Assembly (NCBI GenBank): GCA_946402065.1
Contig: CAMIVR010000021.1
Coordinates: 1-47,238, forward strand
Direction of reading: 5' to 3'
Length of the DNA: 47,238 nt
DNA from: an uncultured Brevibacillus sp.
Lineage (GTDB): Bacteria > Bacillota > Bacilli > Brevibacillales > Brevibacillaceae
The position numbers and the translations under genes are program-made. This document shows, piece by piece, positions 1 through 9,560 of this stretch. Below the pieces are notes generated by a model. It saw only the letters and a program-made list of their open reading frames with translations, was not told the DNA's origin and ran no database searches. How positions within the stretch are numbered: position 1 is the stretch's first letter; the number at the start of each line of letters is the position of its first letter.

Positions 1-55
1 ATTCTCATCATAATTCATCCGTTTACGGAAAATCTATGGTTGGGAGGTTTTTTAC

Positions 56-577
56 TTGCGAATCACACTATTTGTACTCGTGCTGTTCCTCTTGTTGTCA
101 GGATGCAACCAGCAGTCGACCAAGCAGTCCGGAAATCAGCAATCCGGCAAGCAATCTACCCAGCAATCCGGCAAACAAACGAATCAACAACCTCAGCAGT
201 CGAAGGCCCAGACAGCCGGAACCGATGCCAAGTGCGAACAGACACCGGTCCGCAACTTCCAGGCGGAAAAGCATGTGCAAGCCCTTGCAAAGCAGGTAGC
301 CGGGATTGACAGAGCTGTCGCTGTCCAAATTGACAATGAGCTGGACGTGGGGATTGAAATGAGCAACCTGAATCGCTTCAAATTCAAATCGATTCACAAA
401 GAAGTGGCGGAAAAGTTAAAGGCGGCCTATCCAAACACCAAAATCCACGTCACCTCTGACAAGAAGCTGATCAGTGAGCTGGAGAAGCTAAACCGCACGC
501 CTTGGTCGACAAAACACGATGAAGCCTGCAAGCAGAAAAAGCAGATTAAGAAAATCGAAAAGGACATGAAGGGCTAA
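56..577 (+). CDS. YhcN/YlaJ-type lipoprotein (sporulation-associated family)
   Basis: A 173-residue secreted lipoprotein. The TTG start at 56 has a GGGAGG ribosome site at 42-47. A hydrophobic signal peptide ends in the lipobox LLSGC with the lipidated Cys at residue 17. A Gln/Ser/Lys-rich low-complexity linker (about residues 18-55) then leads to a C-terminal domain (about 70-160). That domain has the pattern of the YhcN/YlaJ family: an amphipathic helix, a strand reading AVAVQIDNELDVGIEM, a helix with AEKLKAAYP and a strand IHVTSD. Members of this family are found in spore formers, and YhcN is a spore inner-membrane lipoprotein; the molecular role is not known. The gene stands alone, runs towards gatB and is followed by its own terminator. 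The family assignment rests on pattern only. Confidence 0.75.
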   Translation: MRITLFVLVLFLLLSGCNQQSTKQSGNQQSGKQSTQQSGKQTNQQPQQSKAQTAGTDAKCEQTPVRNFQAEKHVQALAKQVAGIDRAVAVQIDNELDVGIEMSNLNRFKFKSIHKEVAEKLKAAYPNTKIHVTSDKKLISELEKLNRTPWSTKHDEACKQKKQIKKIEKDMKG

Positions 578-600
578 GCCGCAGCTTGGTGCCTTCCCTT

Positions 601-627
601 CCCGTCTCCCTGGAGAGACGGGTTTTT
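601..627 (+). terminator. Rho-independent terminator of the lipoprotein gene
   Basis: An 8-bp perfect stem, CCCGTCTC (601-608) with GAGACGGG (615-622), has a 6-nt loop and is followed by TTTTT. Confidence 0.9.
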
Positions 628-678
628 ATTGTTTCACGATGCTTTAATGTCAACTGATACATTGTCAGTAGCAAATGC

Positions 679-718
679 AAAAAAACCCTCCAGCCCAGAA
701 AATCTGAACGGAGGGTTT
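679..718 (-). terminator. Terminator of the gatCAB operon
   Basis: The 9-bp stem AAACCCTCC (683-691) pairs with GGAGGGTTT (710-718). Read on the minus strand the stem is followed by a run of T (plus-strand A run from 679), 20 bases past the gatB stop. Confidence 0.9.
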
Positions 719-738
719 GGCAGCTGCTGTATCGTTTT

Positions 739-2175
739 TTACAATGCTTCGATCGCTTCAACGAGAAGCTTGTTGACCATCGGCGGGTTGGCTTTCCCTT
801 TGGTTTGCTTCATAACTTGGCCGACGAGGAAGCCGACTGCTTGCTTTTTGCCGGCTTTGTAGTCTTCTACCGACTGCGGATTGGCTGCGACGACCTCATC
901 GACAATCCGTTTCAGCTCGCCTTCGTCGCTGATTTGCACAAGTCCTTGCTCTTCGACGATTTGGCCTGGCGCTTTGCCTGTTTCAACCATCTCTTTGAAG
1001 ACTGTTTTGGCGATTTTCGAGGAGATCGTGCCTTTTTCAATCAGCTGAATCATTTCGCCCAGACCTTGCGGCGTAATTTTCACATCGGCAAGCTCCATGT
1101 TGTTTGCGTTCAGATAGCCGAACAGATCGACCATCAGCCAGTTGGCTACGCTTTTTGGATCGGCTCCCGACTGTACGGCAGCGTCAAAAAAGTCAGCCGA
1201 CTCTTTGGTCATGGTCAGGACGCCGGCATCGACACTGGACAGCCCGTACTGATTGATATAGCGTGCCTGTCTCGCGTCTGGCAGCTCGGGAATCGTCGCC
1301 TTGACGGCTTCGATCCACTCTTCGGAGATTTGCATCCGCACCAGATCGGGGTCGGGGAAGTAGCGATAGTCGTGGGCTTCTTCCTTGGAGCGCATGGAAA
1401 CCGTCTTCTTGTTCGCTTCATCCCAGCGTCTCGTCTCCTGCATCACTTTGCCGCCGGATGTGACCACTTCGATCTGGCGCTGGACCTCGTACTCCAGCCC
1501 GACCTGGACGTTGCGGAACGAGTTCATGTTTTTCAATTCCGTTTTGGTCCCGAACTCTTTTTGACCATATGGACGAATGGAGACGTTGGCATCGCAGCGC
1601 AGTGAGCCCTGCTCCATCCGGACATCGGACACGCCTGTGTACTGAATGATCGCTTTGAGCTTTTCCAAATACGCCTTCGCCTCTTCCGGCGTCCGGATAT
1701 CCGGTTCGGAGACGATCTCGACGAGCGGCACGCCGACGCGGTTGAAGTCAACCAATGACCCGCCGCCGTATTCGGTATGGGTCAGCTTGCCGGCATCCTC
1801 TTCCAGATGCAGGCGGGTAATGCCGATCCGCTTCTTCTCGCCGTTGACTTCAATGTCAATCCAGCCGTCATAGCCGATCGGCTGGTCGTATTGGGAGATT
1901 TGGTACGCTTTGGGCGAATCCGGGTAAAAGTAGTTTTTGCGGTCAAATTTGGTTTCGCGGGAAATTTTGCAGTTCAGCGCCAAAGCAGCCTTCATGGCAA
2001 ATTCAACCGCCTGCTTGTTCGTCACCGGCAGCACGCCAGGGTGACCGAGACAGATCGGACATGTATGTGTGTTCGGCGGCGCGCCAAATTCAGTGGGACA
2101 GCCGCAGAAGATTTTACTGTTCGTCGAAAGCTCGGCGTGGACCTCCAGGCCGATTACGGTTTCAAACTGGCTCAT
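739..2175 (-). CDS. gatB: Aspartyl/glutamyl-tRNA amidotransferase subunit B
   Basis: Subunit B of GatCAB. It binds misacylated Glu-tRNAGln (and Asp-tRNAAsn), activates the acid with ATP, and uses ammonia delivered from GatA to make the amide. At 478 residues it is full length. The N-terminus reads [15 protein letters not shown], and the Zn-binding cysteines ([13 protein letters not shown]), the SIRPYGQ segment after DANV and the YqeY-like C-terminal helical tail (from about residue 330) are all present. The ATG start follows GGGGGTAAGAGAA. It begins 5 bases after the gatA stop and is the last gene of the operon, with a terminator directly behind it. Confidence 0.98.
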   Translation of the reverse strand: MSQFETVIGLEVHAELSTNSKIFCGCPTEFGAPPNTHTCPICLGHPGVLPVTNKQAVEFAMKAALALNCKISRETKFDRKNYFYPDSPKAYQISQYDQPIGYDGWIDIEVNGEKKRIGITRLHLEEDAGKLTHTEYGGGSLVDFNRVGVPLVEIVSEPDIRTPEEAKAYLEKLKAIIQYTGVSDVRMEQGSLRCDANVSIRPYGQKEFGTKTELKNMNSFRNVQVGLEYEVQRQIEVVTSGGKVMQETRRWDEANKKTVSMRSKEEAHDYRYFPDPDLVRMQISEEWIEAVKATIPELPDARQARYINQYGLSSVDAGVLTMTKESADFFDAAVQSGADPKSVANWLMVDLFGYLNANNMELADVKITPQGLGEMIQLIEKGTISSKIAKTVFKEMVETGKAPGQIVEEQGLVQISDEGELKRIVDEVVAANPQSVEDYKAGKKQAVGFLVGQVMKQTKGKANPPMVNKLLVEAIEAL

Positions 2176-2180
2176 TTCTC

Positions 2181-3653
2181 TTACCCCCTCACCAGTTCCG
2201 GTTTGCGTGTATGGTGGCTCGTCGCCTGTTCAAAAGCATGGGCCACACGCAGGATGGTGGACTCGTCAAACGTCCTGCCGACGATTTGCATTCCGATCGG
2301 CATGCCGTTTTGCGCAATGCCGCACGGGATGCTGATCGCTGGCAGACCGGCCAGGTTAACCGGCACGGTACAAATATCCTCCAGGTACATTTTCACCGGA
2401 TCATCGATGTTTTCGCCGATTTTAAAGGCAGTCGACGGTGTCGTCGGATGCAGGATGACGTCAAAAGCGTTAAATACATCGACGAAGTCGCGAATGATCA
2501 AGGTGCGCACCTGTTGCGCCTTTTTGTAATACGCGTCGTAGTAGCCGGACGAGAGCGCATATGTACCGAGCATAATCCGCCGCTTTACTTCCGGACCGAA
2601 GCCCTGGCTGCGAGATTCCTTGTACATTTCAATCAGGTTGTCCGCATTGTCGGCACGCACGCCGTAGCGCACTCCGTCAAAGCGGGCGAGGTTGGACGAC
2701 GCCTCTGAAGAAGAGAGCAAGTAGTACGCCGGTACTGCGTATTCCGTATGCGGCATCGATACTTCCGCCCATGTCGCGCCCATGCTCTCCAGCTGCTTCA
2801 GTGCAGCCAGCACCGCGTCGCGAACTTCCGGGTCAATGCCTTCGCCGATCAGCTCTTTCGGCACGCCGATGCGCAGCCCTTTGACATCGCCCGTCAACGC
2901 CGACAGGTAATCCGGCACGTCTACATTCGCCGAGGTCGAATCGTACGGGTCATATCCGGCAATCGCCTGCAGTACGTACGCGGAATCTTCCACGTTTTTC
3001 GTAATCGGGCCGATCTGGTCGAGCGATGACGCAAACGCTACCAGACCAAAGCGGGAGACGCGGCCATAGGTCGGCTTCAAGCCAACGACGCCACAGAACG
3101 CCGCCGGTTGGCGAATGGAACCGCCCGTATCCGAGCCCAGCGTGAAGAAGAACTGGCGAGCAGCCATCGCTGCCGCAGAACCACCGCTGGAGCCGCCGGG
3201 AACGTACCCCGGATTCCACGGGTTTCTCGTCGCGAAAAAGCCGGAATTCTCATTCGATCCGCCCATGGCGAACTCGTCCATGTTGCATTTGCCGACGATG
3301 ACCGCATCGGCTGCTTTCAGCTTTTTGCTGACGGTTGCATCGTAGATCGGATCGTAATTGGCGAGAAATTTACTGGCGCACGTCGTCCGGATTCCCTCCG
3401 TAACGATATTGTCTTTTACTCCGACGGGCAAACCAAACAAAAGGCCAAGCTCCTCCCCCTGTTTGGTCAGACGCTCGTCCAATTGTTTTGCCTGTTTGCG
3501 GGCATTTTCTTCATCAACGGTAATAATCGCCTTGACTGCTTCGTCCGTCTGGCTAATCTGGGCGAGCGAAGCATCCACCAGGTCGCTGACGGATATCGTT
3601 TTATCGCGCAAATCGCGATGAATTTCAGCTAATCTCTTGTCAAACAAAGACAC
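2181..3653 (-). CDS. gatA: Aspartyl/glutamyl-tRNA amidotransferase subunit A
   Basis: The amidase (glutaminase) subunit of GatCAB, which hydrolyses glutamine and passes ammonia to GatB. At 490 residues it is full length for the amidase-signature family. The Ser-cisSer-Lys triad is visible as Lys80 in GVKDNI, Ser156 in PGGSSGGSA and Ser180 in [11 protein letters not shown]. The GTG start at 3653 follows GGAGG by 8 bases. The gene lies 18 bases after gatC and 5 before gatB, so the three are co-transcribed. Confidence 0.98.
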   Translation of the reverse strand: MSLFDKRLAEIHRDLRDKTISVSDLVDASLAQISQTDEAVKAIITVDEENARKQAKQLDERLTKQGEELGLLFGLPVGVKDNIVTEGIRTTCASKFLANYDPIYDATVSKKLKAADAVIVGKCNMDEFAMGGSNENSGFFATRNPWNPGYVPGGSSGGSAAAMAARQFFFTLGSDTGGSIRQPAAFCGVVGLKPTYGRVSRFGLVAFASSLDQIGPITKNVEDSAYVLQAIAGYDPYDSTSANVDVPDYLSALTGDVKGLRIGVPKELIGEGIDPEVRDAVLAALKQLESMGATWAEVSMPHTEYAVPAYYLLSSSEASSNLARFDGVRYGVRADNADNLIEMYKESRSQGFGPEVKRRIMLGTYALSSGYYDAYYKKAQQVRTLIIRDFVDVFNAFDVILHPTTPSTAFKIGENIDDPVKMYLEDICTVPVNLAGLPAISIPCGIAQNGMPIGMQIVGRTFDESTILRVAHAFEQATSHHTRKPELVRG

Positions 3654-3671
3654 TCTCGGTTCCTCCTTCCC

Positions 3672-3962
3672 TTATTCAAACACGGCCGGCACTTTGATTT
3701 GTCCATCTTCTTGATCCGGAGCGTTTTTCAGCGCCACTTCGCGTGGGAGAGAAGGACGATTGACATCTTCGCGCATGACATTTTTCACATCGGTCGCATG
3801 GCTGGTCGGCGGTACGTCGGATGTATCCAGCTCGTTCAGCTTGTTGGCAAACTGCAGGATTGCGTTCAAGTCTTTTGTATACCCCTGCGCTTCCTCTTCG
3901 GTAAGCTGCAAACGGGCCAGATTGGCCACGTGTTCTACTTGTTCTCTCGTAATTTCACTCAC
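3672..3962 (-). CDS. gatC: Aspartyl/glutamyl-tRNA amidotransferase subunit C
   Basis: A small structural subunit (96 residues, usual length 95-100) that wraps GatA and GatB. It has the typical N-terminus [21 protein letters not shown] and a C-terminal segment with LREDV-like spacing. The start is GTG at 3962, preceded by GGAGGTGG. It is the first gene of gatCAB and lies 50 bases after the psd stop with no terminator between, so psd readthrough is possible. Confidence 0.97.
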   Translation of the reverse strand: MSEITREQVEHVANLARLQLTEEEAQGYTKDLNAILQFANKLNELDTSDVPPTSHATDVKNVMREDVNRPSLPREVALKNAPDQEDGQIKVPAVFE

Positions 3963-4012
3963 TCTCTATCCACCTCCGAAACTTACCCACATAAGATTGA
4001 TCATACTTGATA

Positions 4013-4861
4013 TCATTTCGACTCGTCAATTTCTGCGAGGATTTGTCCCATCAACACAGCTTTTCCTTCACACAACTGCGGAGCCCAGTTGATTTGATTA
4101 TTTTCAAACAGCAAAATCACCGTCGAACCGAATTCAAACCAGCCCAATTCCTCGCCCTTCCGATACTCGGGCGATCCCGCAATCGGCTCAATCACACAGC
4201 GGCCGCGTTTCACATTGGTCGTGGCCGTATTGTAGACTACCTTGACGCTGCCGACAAAAAGCGCTCCGACCTTGACCACAGCAACACATCCCGCTGCCTT
4301 TGATTCGATATAAGTAATCAGCCGCTCATTGCGGGCAAACAGCCCCTCGACGTGTTCGACGCCGATCTTGTTTACCGGATAGAGTCTGCCTGGCAAGTAC
4401 GTGTACTTGGACAGCTTGCCGTCTACAGGCAAGTGAATCCGGTGATAGTCGCGCGGACTCAAGTAAATCGTAATAAATTTTCCGCCGTAAAAACGCTGAG
4501 CCACCTCTGGTGTATCGCCCAGCAATTCTTGCACGCTGTACAGCTTTCCTTTTGCCTGAATTAACGTACCTTGTCGTATATCCCCGAGCTGCGAAACCGT
4601 TCCGTCAACAGGGCTGACGATGACCCGCTCGCCCTCGGCAATCGGCCGGGCCCCCGCCTTGAGGCGCCGTGCAAAAAACTCCTTGAGTGAACGATAGTCT
4701 CGAACAGGCTTCTCGACAGCCGAAACATCGATATGATAATGGCGGATATAGTGATTGACCGCTAAACGGCTGAAGCGAGAGGCGGTGATTTTGCCCATCG
4801 TACGCGACAGCGAGTTGTGCGGCAGGCGAAGAATCAATCCTGGCAGTAAGCTTTTACGCAT
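4013..4861 (-). CDS. psd: Phosphatidylserine decarboxylase proenzyme
   Basis: Makes phosphatidylethanolamine from phosphatidylserine at the membrane. The 282-residue proenzyme carries the SPRDYHRIHLPVDG motif (catalytic Asp/His pair) and, near the C-terminus, FEFGSTVILLFE. The GST within it is the self-cleavage site that converts Ser into the pyruvoyl cofactor. The residue before GST is Phe rather than the commoner Leu of LGST; Gly-Ser-Thr itself is intact, so activity is expected. It is not next to a phosphatidylserine synthase gene here. It lies just upstream of gatC and downstream of the tagO-like gene, all on the same strand. Confidence 0.95.
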   Translation of the reverse strand: MRKSLLPGLILRLPHNSLSRTMGKITASRFSRLAVNHYIRHYHIDVSAVEKPVRDYRSLKEFFARRLKAGARPIAEGERVIVSPVDGTVSQLGDIRQGTLIQAKGKLYSVQELLGDTPEVAQRFYGGKFITIYLSPRDYHRIHLPVDGKLSKYTYLPGRLYPVNKIGVEHVEGLFARNERLITYIESKAAGCVAVVKVGALFVGSVKVVYNTATTNVKRGRCVIEPIAGSPEYRKGEELGWFEFGSTVILLFENNQINWAPQLCEGKAVLMGQILAEIDESK

Positions 4862-5002
4862 AATGCAACTCCTTTTACTACCGTCAGTCGGTGTTTACTT
4901 GATCACACACGTTCAAAAACCATTTATGTACTACTCTAACACTAACAGGTATTTGGAGCAATTCGGTAAAGAAAATTATACATGCAAACAAATTTGGCAA
5001 TG

Positions 5003-5052
5003 CTGCAAAAATTTTTATTTTTTTTGCAGGGGAAAGCCGCCTCTCCCTTTTA
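5003..5052 (-). terminator. Possible terminator after the tagO-like gene
   Basis: Just past the tagO-like stop, the minus strand can fold a 7-bp stem (GGGAGAG / CTTTCCC, one G-U). This is followed by an AT-rich inverted repeat CTGCAAAAA (5003-5011) / TTTTTGCAG (5021-5029). The layout is not a textbook stem plus T tract. The rest of the 196-base gap before psd shows nothing else clear. Confidence 0.4.
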
Positions 5053-5057
5053 GTGTG

Positions 5058-6020
5058 CTAGAGCAGGAACAAAAATAGACCGAGGGACACGGCGGAGAAC
5101 AAAAAGCTGACCAAATAAAGCATAATGACTGTTTGCCTGGCCGAAAAGCCTTTGGACAGCAAGCGATGGTGGACATGGCGGCGATCGGCCTGGTACATCG
5201 GCTTCCCGGCGAGCAGCCGGCTCACCATCACCTGCAGCGTATCGATGACTGGCAGTCCCAATGCGAGTACGGTGACGACCAGCGAGATCAAGGTCGCGCC
5301 CTTCATCGCTCCCTCCAACGCCAAAATCGACAGTGCGAAGCCGAGCAGCATACTGCCGGCATCACCCATGAACAACTGCGCCGGGTAAAAGTTAAAGCGC
5401 AAAAAGGCCAGTGTGGCGCCAACGATAATCACGGCAAGATGTGCCGTCAGACCATGCCCCTTGGCAACCGCGATGAAAAACAGCGTAGTCGCGGCAATCG
5501 TGCTGACACCGCCAGCCAAGCCGTCGACCCCGTCGAGAAAATTAACCATGTTGATAAATCCGAGAATCCAGAGAATCGTCGCCAAAAAGGACAGCCAGAG
5601 CGGAAAAACGAAGATCTCCCCGGATTCGCTGCCAAACCAGGACAGACTCATCCCGCGAAAGCGGATATCCATCAGAAACGCAAACACTGCCACGAAAATT
5701 TGCACCACCAGCTTCGGTGAAACCGGGAACTCTTTGCGCCGGGCCTTGAACCAGTCGTCAAACGTCCCTACTGCAATCAGCATCAATCCGCCCACGACGA
5801 GAACGACAACGAGCGGCTTGACCCCCGCAAGCAGCAAGGAAATAAGCGCAATCCCGCTAAACATGGCGAGGCCGCCCGACAATGGCATCGGCTTCTCGTG
5901 CGCCTTGCGCCCGATTGGCATATCGACGAGGCGAATTTTCCACGCTACGCGCTTCGCCAGCGGAATCAGCAAATAGACCAAAAAAAATGCGGACAGAAAA
6001 GGTACGAGGTATTTGAGCAT
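5058..6020 (-). CDS. tagO: Undecaprenyl-phosphate GlcNAc-1-phosphate transferase (TagO/WecA type)
   Basis: An integral membrane enzyme of the MraY/WecA superfamily, 320 residues with about 10-11 membrane segments. TagO/WecA enzymes transfer GlcNAc-1-P from UDP-GlcNAc to undecaprenyl phosphate, the first step of wall teichoic acid or other surface glycopolymer synthesis. Visible motifs are KAHEKPMPLSGG near the N-terminus, the GTFDDW Asp pair (about residue 97), NFLDGVDGLAGG, and the late HVHHRLLSKG cytoplasmic loop. His-x-His-His is typical of the WecA/TagO branch rather than MraY. No other teichoic acid gene is adjacent, so the final polymer is unknown. The upstream ribosome site (GGTGT) is moderate. 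Confidence 0.9.
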   Translation of the reverse strand: MLKYLVPFLSAFFLVYLLIPLAKRVAWKIRLVDMPIGRKAHEKPMPLSGGLAMFSGIALISLLLAGVKPLVVVLVVGGLMLIAVGTFDDWFKARRKEFPVSPKLVVQIFVAVFAFLMDIRFRGMSLSWFGSESGEIFVFPLWLSFLATILWILGFINMVNFLDGVDGLAGGVSTIAATTLFFIAVAKGHGLTAHLAVIIVGATLAFLRFNFYPAQLFMGDAGSMLLGFALSILALEGAMKGATLISLVVTVLALGLPVIDTLQVMVSRLLAGKPMYQADRRHVHHRLLSKGFSARQTVIMLYLVSFLFSAVSLGLFLFLL

Positions 6021-6092
6021 TCGGATGACACCTGCCTGTTTACCAGCCTGCCATTAGTTTGGTCTATATGGGGGAATTTCAATACATAAAGA

Positions 6093-6130
6093 ACCCAATC
6101 GGCATTTTCCATACGCTTTGCCAATTGGGT
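6093..6130 (-). terminator. Terminator-like hairpin after the CxxC protein gene
   Basis: A 12-bp near-perfect stem (11 of 12), ACCCAATCGGCA (6093-6104) / TGCCAATTGGGT (6119-6130). It lies 60 bases past the small gene's stop and ahead of tagO. On the minus strand the stem is followed by TCTTTAT, a weak T tract. It could terminate or just stabilise the upstream message. Confidence 0.6.
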
Positions 6131-6190
6131 CCTCACAAAGTACTTTTTCCTGAATAAGAGAAGGTTGCTGATAAACAAATAGCAATTATC

Positions 6191-6397
6191 TCAACTGTTT
6201 TTCAATCTTTTTTCTCTTACCCATTTTGTCCAATATTCTTTTTCACTTTTCTCTGAAGCTTCGATAAGCCCTAAACAATATTCACAGATTTGATAAGATT
6301 CGTTTTGGGTTAAGTCTGGACAAAACCTTCCAGACAGCTGTTCAATCTCACCAGGACTAACTTCTCTTAAACAGTGGTCGCAGCGTGTTGATAGCAA
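6191..6397 (-). CDS. Small CxxC zinc-ribbon-like protein, function unknown
   Basis: 68 residues with two Cys pairs, CDHC near residue 6 and CEYC near residue 38, plus one further Cys, as in a small zinc ribbon. The C-terminal half is highly charged (EKSEKEYWTKWVREKR). The TTG start at 6397 is supported by AAGGAGAG six bases upstream. It is more AT-rich than its neighbours. No homology is recognised. The 160 bases between it and the rocA terminator show no gene. Confidence 0.55.
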   Translation of the reverse strand: MLSTRCDHCLREVSPGEIEQLSGRFCPDLTQNESYQICEYCLGLIEASEKSEKEYWTKWVREKRLKNS

Positions 6398-6556
6398 GCG
6401 ATTCTCTCCTTTTTAAGCAATACGTTAAAGTTTTTTGTAAGGTACGACAGACTTCCTTCCCATACTATCTTCTAATAAATTTCGCTCCTGCAGGTATTCA
6501 TCATAATGCTGTTCCCATCTCTGCAGATCAGCTTCAGTTGTTTACTTCTCCATACG

Positions 6557-6598
6557 AAAAAAGCTACCCTCCCGCATCATGTGCAAGAGAGTAGCCTT
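6557..6598 (-). terminator. Terminator of rocA
   Basis: GCTAC (6563-6567) pairs with GTAGC (6591-6595), extended by CCTC/GAGA-type pairs. On the minus strand the stem is followed by TTTTTT. It lies about 40 bases past the rocA stop. Confidence 0.8.
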
Positions 6599-6638
6599 GG
6601 GAATATGTGTATGATCGACCCGCTCCGGGCGTTACAGC

Positions 6639-8186
6639 TTACAGTAATTCAGATACAGCTTTTGCTTGCGTGAAGAGCAGCAGGTAGTCAGGTCCGCCCG
6701 CTTTGGAGTCAGTACCGGACATGTTGAATCCGCCGAATGGGTGAACTCCCACGAGTGCCCCCGTACATTTGCGGTTGAAGTAGAGGTTGCCTACATGGAA
6801 CTCGGCGCGAGCTTTTTCCAGGTGAGCGCGGTTGCGGCTGAATACAGAGCCAGTCAGGCCGTATTCCGTGTTGTTGCCGATCTCGAGCGCATGGTCAAAG
6901 TCTTTTGCTTTCGTGAAAGCAACGACCGGTCCAAAGATTTCTTCTTGCATGATGCGCGCTTCCGGATCTACATCTGCAAACACAGTCGGTTTAATGAAGT
7001 ATCCTGTTTCAGGACCTTTTTCTCCGCCTGCGAGCAGTTTGCCCTCTTGTTTACCGATTTCGATGTACTCGAGGATTTTGTTGTACGCTTTTTCGTCAAC
7101 GACAGGACCCGTATAGAATTCCGGATTGACGACGTCGCCTACCGTCAGCTGTTTCGTCAATTCGGTTACGCGGCTTACCACTTGATCGTATACATCCTGA
7201 TGAACGATGGCGCGCGAGCAAGCCGAGCATTTTTGACCGGAGAAACCGAAAGCAGAGTTGACGATTGCTTGTGCTGCTGCTTCCAGATCGCAGTCGTTAT
7301 CGACGATGATGGAGTCTTTACCGCCCATTTCAGCTACGAGACGCTTGATCCATTTTTGGCCTTTGCGCGGTTTGGCTGCCAATTCGTTGATGCGCAGACC
7401 AACGTCGCGGGAGCCGGTAAAGCTGATAAAGCGAGTCAACGGATGCTCGACAAGGTAATCGCCAATCGCTCCGCCGCTGCCTGGCAGGAAGTTGACAACA
7501 CCGTCCGGAACGCCTGCATCTTTAAGGATTTCCATGAATTTCGCAGCGATAACCGGAGTTGTCGATGCTGGCTTCAATACGACTGTGTTGCCTGCAACAA
7601 GCGCTGCAGTCGTCATACCGACCATGATCGCCAGCGGGAAGTTCCACGGCGGAATGACAATCCCTACACCTAGCGGCACGTAGTACAGCTCGTTGTCTTC
7701 GCCCTCGATCCGGGTCAGTTCATGACGCTGGTCGAGTTTGTCCATTTGACGGGCGTAGTATTCCATGAAGTCGATTGCTTCTGCTGTGTCAGCATCTGCT
7801 TCCGGCCAGCTTTTGCCCGCCTCTTTCGTGAGCCAGGCGGAGAACTCATGCTTGCGGCGGCGCATGATAGCAGCAGCTTTGTAAAGATAGCGGGAACGCT
7901 CGACACCTGGAACAGCTTTCCACGATTCGAACGTTTTGGCAGCTACCTGAATCGCTTTTTCAGCGAGGGCTTCATCGGCTTGGGAAACAATACCAACGAC
8001 CTGCTCTTTATTGGAAGGATTGATTGACTTCGATTTTTTGTCTGTCTTGATGTGCTCGCCACCGATGATCAGATCGTATTCGCGTCCAAGCTCGCTCTCA
8101 ACCTTGTTGAGGGCTTCTTGATACGCTTGCTTATTTTCTGGCAGTCGAAAATTAGTAAACGGTTCGTTTTTGAATTCCAATTGCAC
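6639..8186 (-). CDS. rocA: L-glutamate gamma-semialdehyde (1-pyrroline-5-carboxylate) dehydrogenase
   Basis: The NAD-dependent last step of proline and arginine catabolism: glutamate semialdehyde to glutamate. It is an ALDH-superfamily protein with the catalytic Cys in [12 protein letters not shown] and the general-base Glu in LVAEMGGKD. The N-terminal segment NEPFTNF matches RocA. The GTG at 8186 is preferred: GGAGG lies 9 bases before it but only 3 before the ATG at 8192. This gives 515 residues, the length of B. subtilis RocA. The gene stands alone, with its own terminator and no proline dehydrogenase next to it. No RocR or SigL-type promoter was recognised upstream. Confidence 0.93.
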   Translation of the reverse strand: MQLEFKNEPFTNFRLPENKQAYQEALNKVESELGREYDLIIGGEHIKTDKKSKSINPSNKEQVVGIVSQADEALAEKAIQVAAKTFESWKAVPGVERSRYLYKAAAIMRRRKHEFSAWLTKEAGKSWPEADADTAEAIDFMEYYARQMDKLDQRHELTRIEGEDNELYYVPLGVGIVIPPWNFPLAIMVGMTTAALVAGNTVVLKPASTTPVIAAKFMEILKDAGVPDGVVNFLPGSGGAIGDYLVEHPLTRFISFTGSRDVGLRINELAAKPRKGQKWIKRLVAEMGGKDSIIVDNDCDLEAAAQAIVNSAFGFSGQKCSACSRAIVHQDVYDQVVSRVTELTKQLTVGDVVNPEFYTGPVVDEKAYNKILEYIEIGKQEGKLLAGGEKGPETGYFIKPTVFADVDPEARIMQEEIFGPVVAFTKAKDFDHALEIGNNTEYGLTGSVFSRNRAHLEKARAEFHVGNLYFNRKCTGALVGVHPFGGFNMSGTDSKAGGPDYLLLFTQAKAVSELL

Positions 8187-8377
8187 GTGCATTCGCCTCC
8201 TACATCATTCTTTATCCACGCTCAAATTTTAATGCAAGTATTATGCCAAAAATTCCACTCGTTATATTCTATGCGTTTCCCTTTGATTCCACTCATAAAA
8301 AATCCCGCAACAAGCATGCTCTCCCAACGCATATGTCACCAGCGGCACAATGCTCAGGCGGTGCGGCAGACAAAAAC

Positions 8378-8448
8378 AAAAGAACCACTGGACAAAAGTG
8401 CGCAATAACCTGCACAGATCTAAACACTTTTGTTCAAATGGTTCTTTT
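8378..8448 (-). terminator. Large terminator hairpin after camS
   Basis: A long inverted repeat of about 23 bp (8378-8400 with 8425-8448; outer part AAAAGAACCA / TGGTTCTTTT, inner part ACAAAAGTG / CACTTTTGT) with a 24-base loop. It starts immediately after the camS stop and has A/T ends on both strands, so it could work in either direction. The remaining 180 bases up to rocA hold the rocA ribosome site and nothing else recognised. Confidence 0.8.
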
Positions 8449-8451
8449 CAC

Positions 8452-9525
8452 TTATTTGCGATAGATGTGCATATACGGCTCGCCTTCAGTAGGCCGTACG
8501 TAAATCGCCAGCGGTTGGTTGATCGTCTGAACATAGAGATTGACGTGAATCTTTTTGTCAATCAACTGGTTGACCAAGCCGGCAACATATTGGGTAAATT
8601 GCAATACTTCTGTTCGCGAGTCGTATTCGGCCGACGCCGTGATGGTCAGCTCAGTCAACTCTCCGCCCATAAACCTGCCGATTCCCGTCACGTAAATATA
8701 ATCGCGGAAAAACTGCTGCGTCCCTTTTTTCAGCTTGTCATACTGCAGCGAAATTTGCGGATACGCCGCTTCTGCTTCCTTGCTCGGGAACAGATAGTAT
8801 TCCTCGTCGATCGGCTGCCATTTGGAGACCGTACTCTCGCCTGCATTGACCGTACCGGCGAGAATAAAGCTGCCCGGGACGAGCGATGAATTTTTCGCCG
8901 GCACCTGATACAGCGCGATAACCATCGGGACTTGCGGATTGTCGGCGCGCACCTGCTGAACGATTTTGGCCGCCAACTGCTGGCCTTTCGCCCGCAGCTC
9001 GTCTTTTTTGTACTCTTTGTCGACACCGGCGGCATCCTGATAGTACGGGGACAAGGTAAGACCCAGGACCATCCCGGCGAGCTGCTGCTTTTCCTTGTCG
9101 AGGTAATCGTGCTCCAGCACGTGGATCAACATGCGCGGCCCTTTGTCGACATTGAGCCCCTGCGGGTTGTCTTTGGCCCTGGACAGCCATGCGCTTACCT
9201 GGTTTTTTTTCAACCGCTGGCCTTCCTGAAACAGATACTGCTTCGTGGAAAAGGTTTCCCTCGCCACTTCCATCAAGCCTAACTCCAAATGGTTAAAGTC
9301 GACGCGGTAATCCGAGCTGGCCAGCATGCCCCTCGTCTGATTCGGTTCATACGGAGTGGCACTGGCGTAATAATCCTCGGAAGCCTCTACAATTGGCGAG
9401 ATTGTAGGTTTGGCGGGCTCTGGGGTCTGATCTTTGTTCCCCGGCAAAAGCGAGCAGCCCGGCGCCAACAGGACGGCTGCCACGATCAGACAGTACAGCA
9501 CCAACCGATACCTCGATGCTTGCAT
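8452..9525 (-). CDS. camS: CamS family lipoprotein (sex pheromone cAM373 precursor family, YerH)
   Basis: A 357-residue surface lipoprotein. The signal peptide has the lipobox LAPGC (Cys24). A disordered Pro/Thr segment (about 30-45) and the CamS domain follow, with GLMEVARETFSTKQYLFQEGQRL and, near the end, YVQTINQPLAIYVRPT. In enterococci and staphylococci the cleaved signal peptide can yield a pheromone; in Bacillus the homologue is YerH and the role is unknown. The ATG start has AAAGGAG 9 bases upstream. It is downstream of ligA as in B. subtilis, but one extra lipoprotein gene lies between them. Confidence 0.9.
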   Translation of the reverse strand: MQASRYRLVLYCLIVAAVLLAPGCSLLPGNKDQTPEPAKPTISPIVEASEDYYASATPYEPNQTRGMLASSDYRVDFNHLELGLMEVARETFSTKQYLFQEGQRLKKNQVSAWLSRAKDNPQGLNVDKGPRMLIHVLEHDYLDKEKQQLAGMVLGLTLSPYYQDAAGVDKEYKKDELRAKGQQLAAKIVQQVRADNPQVPMVIALYQVPAKNSSLVPGSFILAGTVNAGESTVSKWQPIDEEYYLFPSKEAEAAYPQISLQYDKLKKGTQQFFRDYIYVTGIGRFMGGELTELTITASAEYDSRTEVLQFTQYVAGLVNQLIDKKIHVNLYVQTINQPLAIYVRPTEGEPYMHIYRK

Positions 9526-9560
9526 AGCTCATAACTCCTTTATAATTCCAGCCAACCTCT

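Noticed and set aside
805..1605. Long plus-strand frame opposite gatB
   Set aside because: It is the antisense shadow of gatB. It has no ribosome site and no recognisable protein, and gatB is certain.
6385..6594. 69-codon plus-strand frame in the gap upstream of the CxxC gene
   Set aside because: No ribosome site, no recognisable motif, and it runs into the rocA terminator.
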